From NCBI RefSeq assembly GCF_009602705.1, contig NZ_VSWH01000001.1:1736001-1800000 (forward strand): a stretch of 64,000 nt of DNA, given 5' to 3'. The DNA is from Chryseobacterium vaccae. GTDB lineage: Bacteria; Bacteroidota; Bacteroidia; Flavobacteriales; Weeksellaceae. The number at the start of each line of letters is the position of its first letter. The stretch's first letter is position 1. The translations under genes and the position numbers were made by a program. Below are positions 16,600 to 23,287 of the stretch, in pieces. The notes beneath the pieces were generated by a model that was not told the DNA's origin, made no database searches, and saw only the letters and a program-made list of their open reading frames with translations.

Positions 16600-17228
16600 G
16601 ATCCATATCAGTAAAACAGGCCCTGTCCATCGTCTTTAAACAGTTTGAATTTACCGGATTATGGCAGAAAGCTTTCGGACAGCCGGAAACAGCAGGATTC
16701 TGGTACCTGGGAGGTGCAGAGAAAAACGGAAAAACCACCTTCGCTATGATGCTGGCCAAATATCTGGCAGAATTTGGAAAAGTATTGTATGTATCTGCTG
16801 AAGAAGGCTTCTCCAAAGACATTATCTCTGCAATGGTTGCTGCAGGATTATCCGATACCGACAAAAACTTTAAGCTCCTGGATTATATGCCCTGGGATGA
16901 ATTAAATCAAAAGTTTGAATCAAGAAAATGCCCGAAGATCATTTTTATAGACAACACGACGGTTTACCGTGACGAAATCACCAGGAAAATGGTTCTCGAG
17001 CTTAAAGAAAAGCACAAAAACAAGCTCATCATTTTCGTGAGCCACGAAGAAAAAGGACTTCCGGACAGTGCGCTGGGAACTGTCTGGAGAAAACTATCCA
17101 AGATCATCATCCAGGCGGAGGGCCTGAAAGCCATTATCTCAGGAAGATGTCCCGGCGGAACATTAAATATCAACAAAGAAAAAGCCAACCTCTATTGGGG
17201 AACAACAATTGAAAACCAACAACAATGA
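16596..17228 (+). CDS. RecA-like P-loop ATPase (AAA_25 type)
   Basis: 210 residues. Walker A is GGAEKNGKTTFAMML (about 39-53), Walker B is KIIFIDNTT (about 113-121), and VSHEEKG may act as a sensor. It resembles RecA/RepA-type monofunctional ATPases of Bacteroidota Mu-like elements. The role is not established: possibly replication initiation, helicase loading or help in transposition. It overlaps both neighbours by 4 nt, so MuA-MuB-ATPase form one translationally linked block. Confidence 0.8.
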   Translation: MRSISVKQALSIVFKQFEFTGLWQKAFGQPETAGFWYLGGAEKNGKTTFAMMLAKYLAEFGKVLYVSAEEGFSKDIISAMVAAGLSDTDKNFKLLDYMPWDELNQKFESRKCPKIIFIDNTTVYRDEITRKMVLELKEKHKNKLIIFVSHEEKGLPDSALGTVWRKLSKIIIQAEGLKAIISGRCPGGTLNINKEKANLYWGTTIENQQQ

Positions 17229-17434
17229 ATACAAGAGAAAACCTATTAACCATCGCGCTGCAGTATGACAGCTACGGAGAAAAATACCTTACCGATTTCG
17301 ACAGAATGTTTATCCATAAAGAAATCAGCTCTATCTGGAACGAATCAGGATATGTAGTTCCGGAAGACGTAGAAGGAAAGATTCAGATCAAACTCAGAAT
17401 TATTAACCAGCTCCAGTGGGAATCGCCCTACTAA
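17225..17434 (+). CDS. 69-residue early protein of unknown function
   Basis: Begins MNTRENLLTIALQYDSYGEK and ends NQLQWESPY. It starts inside the stop of the RecA-like ATPase gene (ATGA overlap). It is soluble and acidic, with no motif recognised. It is the last gene of the tight transposition block before a palindromic spacer. Confidence 0.65.
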   Translation: MNTRENLLTIALQYDSYGEKYLTDFDRMFIHKEISSIWNESGYVVPEDVEGKIQIKLRIINQLQWESPY

Positions 17435-17442
17435 GAGAGGGG

Positions 17443-17527
17443 AAGCCGGGAGATGGAAGAAGGAAGAGCTGCTCGTCAATAGTTATAACTAAAAGAACTT
17501 CCAGCCTCCATCTCCCCTCTTCCAGCC
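17443..17527. repeat. GGAAG-type long imperfect palindrome, copy A
   Basis: The left arm around 17443-17461 (GGAAGCCGGGAGATGGAAG) pairs imperfectly with the right arm around 17500-17527 (ACTTCCAGCCTCCATCTCCC onward). The arms are built from GGAAG/GATGG-like words. A related structure lies 1.1 kb downstream (18580-18716). It occupies the whole gap between two early genes. Confidence 0.6.
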
Positions 17528-17587
17528 AGAAATAAAAACCCATTATTAAAACCAAAAACAATTCATTAATCACCAAAAACAAAAAAT

Positions 17588-18217
17588 ATGATCACCGAAA
17601 CATTAAAAATAATGACCATTGAGGAACTTGAAGCAGAGCTTAATGCAAGAAAACAGAAAGAAGCCCAAAAACGCGAGCAAAAGCGTACCCAGTATGAAAG
17701 CCTGAAAAAATCTGTTATCAGCGATCTGGCCACAACGGCAGACCATCTTTCCGCACAGATCCAGGACTTCAAGACCAAAGCCTTTTCAGATCTCGGTTCT
17801 CTTTTCGACCTGCTGAAAGATTACAGCAAAAGACATCAGGATGGAAAGGGAAACTTCAAAATTGAAGACGAAAATTTTAAGATTCAATATAAAAGACAGG
17901 GAAAAGGTGTTTTTGACGAAAGATCCCATCAGGCAGAGAGACACATCATAGACTTTCTAAGCTCGAAATATGAAGGAGATTTAGATACCAAAGATCTCAT
18001 CATGTCCCTTCTGGAACGTAAAAACGGAGCGCTGGACATTCTTCTGGTTCAGAAATTATACAGCATGGAAGACCGATTTGAAGACGAAAACTGGAAAGAA
18101 GGAATCAGGCTGCTAAAAGAAAGCTACAGTTTCTCATTAAGCAAAGATTACATCTCTTTTTTCAAGAAAAACGAGAATAATGAATGGGAAGGAATTAATT
18201 TAAATTTCTCCTATTAA
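17588..18217 (+). CDS. DUF3164 family protein (Mu-like early protein)
   Basis: 209 residues. A Lys/Glu-rich coiled coil (about 8-45, EELEAELNARKQKEAQKREQ) precedes the DUF3164 core with KRHQDGKGNFKIEDENFK, KYEGDLDTKDLIMSLLERK and GRIRL-like ends. This family is a regular member of the early/semi-early region of Mu-like phages, including those of Proteobacteria. Its function is unknown. Its presence supports derivation of the element from a Mu-type phage. Confidence 0.8.
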   Translation: MITETLKIMTIEELEAELNARKQKEAQKREQKRTQYESLKKSVISDLATTADHLSAQIQDFKTKAFSDLGSLFDLLKDYSKRHQDGKGNFKIEDENFKIQYKRQGKGVFDERSHQAERHIIDFLSSKYEGDLDTKDLIMSLLERKNGALDILLVQKLYSMEDRFEDENWKEGIRLLKESYSFSLSKDYISFFKKNENNEWEGINLNFSY

Positions 18218-18226
18218 AAAGCTGAA

Positions 18227-18556
18227 ATGAAACTTCTTCTATCCTTAGATAACAGTAAGCTCAGCGTTCTCAACAGCAGCATGCAGATCCTGGATATGCT
18301 GAACATCAACACTCAGCCCAGGAATCTGAAAAGCAGCATCTCCATCTGCATGGAGCTCAGAACCCAACTGCTGCAGAAAGCTGTAAAAACAAGACAGAAA
18401 GACAGATCTTTCATCATTAAGCTTCCTTATTATAAAGCCGATGCCCTCTGGCATTTCCTGAAGGAATATGAGATCTACTTTCCGGACGATTTCGGAAGTT
18501 ATGAAACCAACGCGGTCCTGATGATGAAAAATGAACTTCACAGGCAGTTGCAGTAA
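18227..18556 (+). CDS. 109-residue early protein of unknown function
   Basis: Helical, with many Leu/Met residues (MKLLLSLDNSKLSVLNSSMQ), continuing to FIIKLPYYKADALWHFLKEY. It starts 9 nt after DUF3164 and is therefore probably co-expressed with it. I recognise no family. Confidence 0.65.
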   Translation: MKLLLSLDNSKLSVLNSSMQILDMLNINTQPRNLKSSISICMELRTQLLQKAVKTRQKDRSFIIKLPYYKADALWHFLKEYEIYFPDDFGSYETNAVLMMKNELHRQLQ

Positions 18557-18579
18557 AAAGCTTTCAATAACCTGATCTA

Positions 18580-18716
18580 AGCTGGATGAAAGCCGGAAGA
18601 GGGAGACTGGAAGTTATTTTTAGTTATCATTACAGACGGTCAAGATAAAACTGAAAAGTTATTCTTTTATGACTTTCATAACTTCCTCCATCCAGCTTCC
18701 AGCATCCAGCCATTTA
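18580..18716. repeat. GGAAG-type long imperfect palindrome, copy B
   Basis: The left arm (AGCTGGATGAAAGCCGGAAG, then AGACTGGAAGTTAT) and the right arm (ATAACTTCCTCCATCCAGC, then TTCCAGCATCCAGCC) are complementary over most of their length. The central loop is about 60 nt. It is related in sequence to the copy at 17443-17527. It may be a mobile non-coding palindrome inserted into the prophage-like element. Confidence 0.6.
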
Positions 18717-18734
18717 ACCTTTAAATTCAATAAC

Positions 18735-18953
18735 ATGATCAAAATAAACGGTCACTGGTACAGCAGTACCGAAGTAAAAGAAGCCCTTGAAAAGAAAGGA
18801 TACACAATAATCACTCTGGAAATAAGTACAGAACTAAGGGATTACCCTCAGTATGAGACTTATGCACTGATAAACAGACAAGATCCAACCGTTTTGAACA
18901 CTTTAAAAAGTGTGGCCCTAAAGGAGTTCCAAAAGAAGCCTCCGTTACTCTAA
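18735..18953 (+). CDS. 72-residue protein of unknown function
   Basis: Starts MIKINGHWYSSTEVKEALEK at 18735. An in-frame ATG at 18669 lies inside the palindromic repeat and is unlikely. It is a small alpha/beta protein ending in LKEFQKKPPLL. It is followed at once by a strong terminator, so it closes the early transcript. Confidence 0.6.
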   Translation: MIKINGHWYSSTEVKEALEKKGYTIITLEISTELRDYPQYETYALINRQDPTVLNTLKSVALKEFQKKPPLL

Positions 18954-18959
18954 ATACCA

Positions 18960-18988
18960 AAAGCTATGGGCATCCATAGCTTTTTTTG
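18960..18988 (+). terminator. Rho-independent terminator of the early region
   Basis: AAGCTATGG / CCATAGCTT stem (18961-18982) with a 4 nt loop and a run of T. It lies 8 nt after the last early gene. Confidence 0.88.
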
Positions 18989-19003
18989 TGACCGAAAATC
19001 GGC

Positions 19004-19034
19004 TTGACTTGTACAAAAAGACCCTTTATTTTTG
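19004..19034 (+). promoter_or_regulatory. promoter for the 67-residue gene
   Basis: An exact TAnnTTTG box (TATTTTTG, 19027-19034) with a TTG at 19004-19006, 20 nt upstream. The ATG at 19039 lies at about the expected start of transcription, so the mRNA may have almost no leader. Confidence 0.55.
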
Positions 19035-19038
19035 CCTT

Positions 19039-19242
19039 ATGTCTTACAACAATAAAAATTACATCAAACGTGCCCGGTACATTATAAGTGTTTATAATGC
19101 ACATAAGCACGCCGATGTTCCGGATACCAAAATCGTAAGGCATACTTTCCCGAAATACAACATTCACCTCTCCTACAGGCAATGGATGAACATCAAAGGA
19201 ATGGTGATTCCCAAAGAGGAAACCCAGCTTACCTTATTCTAA
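19039..19242 (+). CDS. 67-residue basic protein, possible regulator
   Basis: Starts MSYNNKNYIKRARYIISVYN and is rich in Lys/Arg/His. It has its own promoter and sits between the early terminator and the late genes, the place where Mu-like phages encode a middle/late activator (Mor/C). No helix-turn-helix is obvious, so the regulatory role is inference from position. It is convergent with the next gene; the stops are 4 nt apart. Confidence 0.6.
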   Translation: MSYNNKNYIKRARYIISVYNAHKHADVPDTKIVRHTFPKYNIHLSYRQWMNIKGMVIPKEETQLTLF

Positions 19243-19245
19243 ATT

Positions 19246-19785
19246 CTAATTATCTTCCAGCCTGGCAAAATGATAACGTTTGATTTCCGCCAGCGTTTCT
19301 TCAGGATTGGCCGATACATCCTCATACTGCGTCGTAAAGATCAGTTCTCTTACTTTAAACCCAGCGTGTTGCTTGCTTGTACTTTTCACCATCGTTCTTG
19401 AAAATGGTGAGAAATAATCTTTGCTCCAGCCCTGAAGCGCTTGATACAGCTTCTGCTCGATTCTTAAAAAATCAAACCCTTTTTTCCTTTCTTCAACCGG
19501 AATCCCGTGCCATGTCGGAAATTCATCATTCGACACGAGCTGAAAAGATACCGGAACATTTCCCAATTGCCCGTTTGCTGACATATCGGAATAAGATGCT
19601 TCGGGGAAATCCACATCATACATGGCCTCCGGAAAATCAATAAATAAAGCAGGATAAGTTACCGTGCTCTGTATACCATTGGCAAGCTGTCCCAGCTGCT
19701 GATCGATATGCTGAATCTCCGGAACCTCCTGGGCAATTCTTTCCTGAAGGTCTAATAATAACTGTACATAAAAATATTCTTCCAT
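19246..19785 (-). CDS. unknown protein, candidate tail terminator
   Basis: 179 residues from the ATG at 19785 (MEEYFYVQLLLDLQERIAQE). An ATG at 19809 would add 8 residues. It has an alpha/beta pattern with TVTYPALFIDF, NVPVSFQLVSNDE and KVRELIFTTQYED, without membrane segments. The length and strand pattern resemble tail-terminator/completion proteins such as the lambda gpU or Mu gp37 type, which every contractile tail needs and which is otherwise missing here. That assignment is inference. It is the only element gene besides the repressor on the minus strand. Confidence 0.6.
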   Translation of the reverse strand: MEEYFYVQLLLDLQERIAQEVPEIQHIDQQLGQLANGIQSTVTYPALFIDFPEAMYDVDFPEASYSDMSANGQLGNVPVSFQLVSNDEFPTWHGIPVEERKKGFDFLRIEQKLYQALQGWSKDYFSPFSRTMVKSTSKQHAGFKVRELIFTTQYEDVSANPEETLAEIKRYHFARLEDN

Positions 19786-19918
19786 AAGTAGTAAATTATA
19801 GTTTATCAAATTAGTTTCTGTTATGGAATAGTTTCATTTAAACAGGTTATATTTTCTTCCCGTCTACACTATTTCACAGTACAAAATTGAGCTTTAAACA
19901 GGGCATTTTAAAAAAGTT

Positions 19919-19980
19919 GTGCAATCCTTGCACTCTTATTTTCAAACCGTTGCAGGATGTTAGAAATTTGTACTCACAAA
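19919..19980 (+). promoter_or_regulatory. putative late promoter with activator/operator palindrome
   Basis: A perfect 6-3-6 palindrome GTGCAA-TCC-TTGCAC at 19919-19933 lies 12 nt upstream of AAACCGTTGCA (19944-19954). A weak -7-like TAGAAATTTG follows at 19971-19980, 26 nt before the endolysin ATG. The 11-mer AAACCGTTGCA also occurs at 12163-12173 near the left end. This is the only sizeable non-coding gap ahead of the lysis/tail operon, so it is the likely late control region. Confidence 0.5.
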
Positions 19981-20005
19981 ACAAACACAACACTTAATTA
20001 TTAAT

Positions 20006-20464
20006 ATGGATTCACTATCTGCAACCGCATTAAAAGTCGCTATTACCCAAATAGGACAAGAGGAAAAACCTCAGGGATCAAATTGGGGAATCCCTGTTAA
20101 AACCTATCTGGCCTCAGTGGGAATTAATTTCCCGGCAAGCTGGTGTATGGCTTTTGTGTACTGGTGCTTCAATGAAGCTGCAAGACAGAATAAAACCACC
20201 AATACAGCCATAAGAACAGGCGGAGTTTTATACGCATGGAATAACGCTCCCAGAGAAAAGAAATCCTCAAAGCCTTCTGTTGGATCAGTATTTATCATGG
20301 ACTTTGGAAAAGGCCTGGGCCACACAGGTTTCGTTGAAAAGTTCGACTCCCAATATATCTACACTATAGAAGGAAATACGAATGACAACGGAAGCCGCGA
20401 AGGCATTAAGGTCTGCAGAAGAAAAAGAACATTAACATCCATCAAAGGATATATACAATATTAG
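20006..20464 (+). CDS. CHAP-domain endolysin (TIGR02594-like)
   Basis: 152 residues. The catalytic Cys47 is in FPASWCMAFVYWC, His106 in GKGLGHTGFVEK and a polar third residue in TIEGNTND. This is the Cys/His/Asn arrangement of NlpC/P60-CHAP peptidoglycan amidases/endopeptidases. There is no signal peptide, so a holin or similar would deliver it. It opens the late operon, immediately followed by the spanin-like gene. Predicted role: cell-wall hydrolysis for release of particles. Confidence 0.88.
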   Translation: MDSLSATALKVAITQIGQEEKPQGSNWGIPVKTYLASVGINFPASWCMAFVYWCFNEAARQNKTTNTAIRTGGVLYAWNNAPREKKSSKPSVGSVFIMDFGKGLGHTGFVEKFDSQYIYTIEGNTNDNGSREGIKVCRRKRTLTSIKGYIQY

Positions 20465-20465
20465 A

Positions 20466-20987
20466 ATGAAACAATTCATGTTCTTCATATCGTTATTTTT
20501 TGTTTCGCTGGTTCAGGTTTCCTGCCTTAACAGGAAACCTCAGGAACCGGTGATCATCGAAAACACGAAAGAAGTGGTAACTGTGGTTAAAGACACCATT
20601 TTCAGAACAGAAGCAGACAGCACCTATTATCACGCGCTGATAGAATGCATCAACGGAAAGCCGGTTCTGAAAGAATCTGAATTCAATAAAAATATAAGCC
20701 GTAACGGAAATACCTCCGGAAGCGGCCTGCTGACACCGAAAGTATCCATTAATGAAGGAAAATTATCGGTAGAATGCTATAAACAGGCACAAGAGTCATT
20801 TAAAACATGGCGGGAAACCTATATCAAAGAACACGAGAAAACACCAATTTACATTGAAAAACCTATATACAAAGAAAAGGCTTTGTCATGGTTTCAGGAA
20901 ACACAGCTATGGCTCGGAAGAATCTTTCTTGGTGTACTCGCCCTGTTCGCTCTTGTCCTCATCATCAGATGGAAAAAGATCATGTAA
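20466..20987 (+). CDS. u-spanin-like lipoprotein with C-terminal membrane anchor
   Basis: 173 residues. An N-terminal lipoprotein signal (MKQFMFFISLFFVSLVQVSC, Cys20) precedes a periplasmic stretch rich in VIENTKEVVTVVKDTIF. It ends in one C-terminal membrane segment (about 152-169, IFLGVLALFALVLIIRW) with a basic KKIM tail. Outer-membrane lipoprotein plus inner-membrane anchor in one chain is the u-spanin topology, which fuses the two membranes at the last step of lysis. It sits 1 nt after the endolysin gene, fitting a lysis cassette. Topology is seen; function is inferred. Confidence 0.65.
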   Translation: MKQFMFFISLFFVSLVQVSCLNRKPQEPVIIENTKEVVTVVKDTIFRTEADSTYYHALIECINGKPVLKESEFNKNISRNGNTSGSGLLTPKVSINEGKLSVECYKQAQESFKTWRETYIKEHEKTPIYIEKPIYKEKALSWFQETQLWLGRIFLGVLALFALVLIIRWKKIM

Positions 20988-21073
20988 ATACCATTTAAAA
21001 ATAAAAAATGAACAGAAAAAGGATTTCTGATTCAAAAAATATGTACAACAACTTTTTAAAAAATAAGTAAAAA

Positions 21074-22234
21074 ATGTCACAAGGAAATGGAACACCAAAA
21101 GTAAAAGCGAATGTGGCTTCAGGCAACTTACTACGTCAGATTCAGGTAATCGACGGCGTTGCAGGAATCGTGGGAACAGCTTACAAAGAAACCAATATTG
21201 GTCATGTAAAGACTGTTTACTCACCGGAAGACGCTAAAACCAAAGGGTACACTGAACAGGACGAACCGTTCTTGTTTCAGGCAATCAATGAATTTTATCA
21301 GGAGCTTGGGGGAAGCCAGGAGCTGTGGATCTTAGGAACACCAGCCGCAACAACAATGGAAGACGCCGTTAAAAGCACCAACGAAGCAGGCGTAAAAAAA
21401 CTTCTTACCGCTTCCAATGGTAGAGTAAACTTAGTAGGAGTTTGCAGAAAGCCGGATGCATCTTACGTTTCTCCTGCAGGATTTTTAGACAAAGACGTTG
21501 AGAAAGCGTTATTAGCTTCTAAAATATTAGCTCAGTACCAGCAGTCCATCAACAGACCGGTAAGGTTTTTAATTGAAGGGAGAGTAAAAGATGCCTCTGC
21601 AACTCCTGTTTTTGAGCCGAAATCTGCGAACAATACATTTGCAGGAGTGGTTCTTGGAGGATCAAAAGATGACGGTTCTGCATCTGTAGCTTTGGTTCTG
21701 GCAAGAGCTTGTAAATATCCTGCTCACGTAAAAATCGGAGACGGACAGAACGGAGCACTAAGCATTACAGAAGCGTATATCGGAGAAGACAAAGTAGACA
21801 GTATTCCGGTTGAAAAATTAGATCTGCTTACCGAGGCAGGTTTCATTACTTTCCACACCAGAGAAGGAGCTGCAGGTTATTATTTCAGTGTAGATAAAAT
21901 GGCTGGTTCAGATGACTTCAGAACATTGGTTCACGGAAGACTGATTGACAAAGCACAGAGAATTTCTACCGCTACAGATACTCCATTCCTGGAATCTTCC
22001 ATCAGAATGGCTGCAGACGGAAGACTAAATGAAGCAGATGCTGTTTACCTGGAAGAGCTTACAAGAGCCCAGCTATTGAACAACATGGCAGGACAGATCA
22101 GCGGAGCGGAAGTATTGGTCCCGTTAGACCAGGATTTAATCAACACAAACACCCTTGAAAAACAAATTCAGATCCAACCGTTAGGCTATATGACCTGGAT
22201 TGTACTGAACATGGGTTTAACAAAAACAATTTAA
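21074..22234 (+). CDS. contractile tail sheath protein (DUF2586 type)
   Basis: 386 residues, a typical size for a compact sheath. The conserved C-terminal domain ends DTPFLESSIRMAADGRLNEA, then LEKQIQIQPLGYMTWIVLNM. The N-terminus has GTAYKETNIGHVKTVYSPED and the central part FAGVVLGGSKDDGSASVAL. It belongs to the DUF2586/phage tail sheath group of Bacteroidota Mu-like elements. It polymerises around the tube and contracts on contact with the target. The tube gene follows 8 nt later. Confidence 0.88.
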   Translation: MSQGNGTPKVKANVASGNLLRQIQVIDGVAGIVGTAYKETNIGHVKTVYSPEDAKTKGYTEQDEPFLFQAINEFYQELGGSQELWILGTPAATTMEDAVKSTNEAGVKKLLTASNGRVNLVGVCRKPDASYVSPAGFLDKDVEKALLASKILAQYQQSINRPVRFLIEGRVKDASATPVFEPKSANNTFAGVVLGGSKDDGSASVALVLARACKYPAHVKIGDGQNGALSITEAYIGEDKVDSIPVEKLDLLTEAGFITFHTREGAAGYYFSVDKMAGSDDFRTLVHGRLIDKAQRISTATDTPFLESSIRMAADGRLNEADAVYLEELTRAQLLNNMAGQISGAEVLVPLDQDLINTNTLEKQIQIQPLGYMTWIVLNMGLTKTI

Positions 22235-22242
22235 TTTAAAAC

Positions 22243-22680
22243 ATGGCTAATATTAATATTACATCATCAGAATGCGCATGGGCTCATTTTGAAGTGAAGG
22301 TGTTATCAAAGGTAATCAAAGGACTTAGAGGTTTCAGTACAAAAAAGACTGTTGAATCAGAACATATCTACGGTTCAGGAAACGAGCCTATTGATATTTC
22401 GAAAGGGAATGCTAAATACGACGGAAACATCAAACTTTTAGGTTTCGAAGCAGATGCATTGAACAAAGCGGCAAGAGACGCAGGTTACGATGATATCACT
22501 GAGGTTCCTCACGAACTTATCGTAATCACAATTTCTTACAAGAAAAAAGCTTCTGACAAAGGAACAACCATTGTTACTTCAGGAGTTCAGTTCACAGAAG
22601 ATGGTTTCGAAATGGAACAAGGGGCTAAAAACAGAGAAGTTACCCTTCCGTACATCGCAATGAGCAGAAGAATTGTATAA
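22243..22680 (+). CDS. tail tube protein
   Basis: 145 residues. Immediately after the sheath gene in the canonical position; beta-rich with EHIYGSGNEPIDISKGNAKY and GVQFTEDGFEMEQGAKNREV, which match tube (FII/M-like) proteins in the pattern of loop and strand. Forms the inner tube of the contractile tail. Confidence 0.82.
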   Translation: MANINITSSECAWAHFEVKVLSKVIKGLRGFSTKKTVESEHIYGSGNEPIDISKGNAKYDGNIKLLGFEADALNKAARDAGYDDITEVPHELIVITISYKKKASDKGTTIVTSGVQFTEDGFEMEQGAKNREVTLPYIAMSRRIV

Positions 22681-22698
22681 TCAATAAAACAAAATAAA

Positions 22699-23106
22699 AT
22701 GGCAAACGAAAAATTACAGGAAATTTTCAATAACAGAAAATCTAAAGAAGAAAAAAAGACCCAGGAAACCAAGAAAAGTGTAGTAAAAGACCTTAGCCCT
22801 TTTGAGGCAAGATACACTGCTAAAAAGCTTGATGAGTGGAAAAAAGAGTACGGCAACAGAGACCTTATTTATTTGAAGGTGGATGACTTCCTTGCTGTTC
22901 TAAGACCGCCTAAAGCAGATGATCTGGGTGATTATCTTACGGCTATTGGTTCCAACGGAATGAGTAAAGCTGTAGCGATGATCGTAGAACAGCTTTGGAT
23001 TGAAGGAGATTATCAGCTGATTGAAGATGAAGACTGCTTCATCGCCGTGTTCTTACAGATGAACAACATTCTGGAGAGCAAGAAGGCCGACTTTTTTCGC
23101 GCTTAG
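22699..23106 (+). CDS. tail assembly chaperone, short form
   Basis: 135 residues (MANEKLQEIFNNRKSKEEKK). A charged N-terminal tail precedes a helical domain ending in ILESKKADFFRA. It lies between tube and tape measure, the invariable position of tail chaperones (lambda G, P2 E, Mu gp41-type). It ends 11 nt past a slippery TTTTTT run, and an open overlapping frame continues to just before the tape-measure gene. Such chaperones coat the tape measure during tail assembly. Confidence 0.82.
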   Translation: MANEKLQEIFNNRKSKEEKKTQETKKSVVKDLSPFEARYTAKKLDEWKKEYGNRDLIYLKVDDFLAVLRPPKADDLGDYLTAIGSNGMSKAVAMIVEQLWIEGDYQLIEDEDCFIAVFLQMNNILESKKADFFRA

Positions 23107-23284
23107 TGAAGCAGGTCGGAATTCATTCTCTGATAAAAAGACCGAAGGAATAGAGTTCCTGATTGTTTTTGGAAGTATGCAGTTTGGAGCCGATGCATTA
23201 AAGAATTGGGGTGATGAAAAGTTTTTCTATCGCACCGGAATAGCCTTAGAAATTTGGAAAAAACAAGGCGAAAGAAAATTTTAA
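22699..23284 (+). CDS. tail assembly chaperone, frameshifted long form
   Basis: The +1 (equivalently -2) frame from 23099 to the TAA at 23282-23284 encodes about 60 residues, ALSEAGRNSFSDKKTEGIEF and on to EIWKKQGERKF. It has no suitable start of its own; its only ATG is near 23176. The switch is expected at GAC TTT TTT CGC (23089-23100). tRNA-Phe can move from TTT to TTC (+1), or from TTT back to TTT (-2). A G/GT-type fusion is conserved in most tailed phages, and Mu itself is reported to use -2 at this gene. The extension joins directly to the tape measure, which starts 3 nt later. Confidence 0.75.
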
Positions 23285-23287
23285 ATT

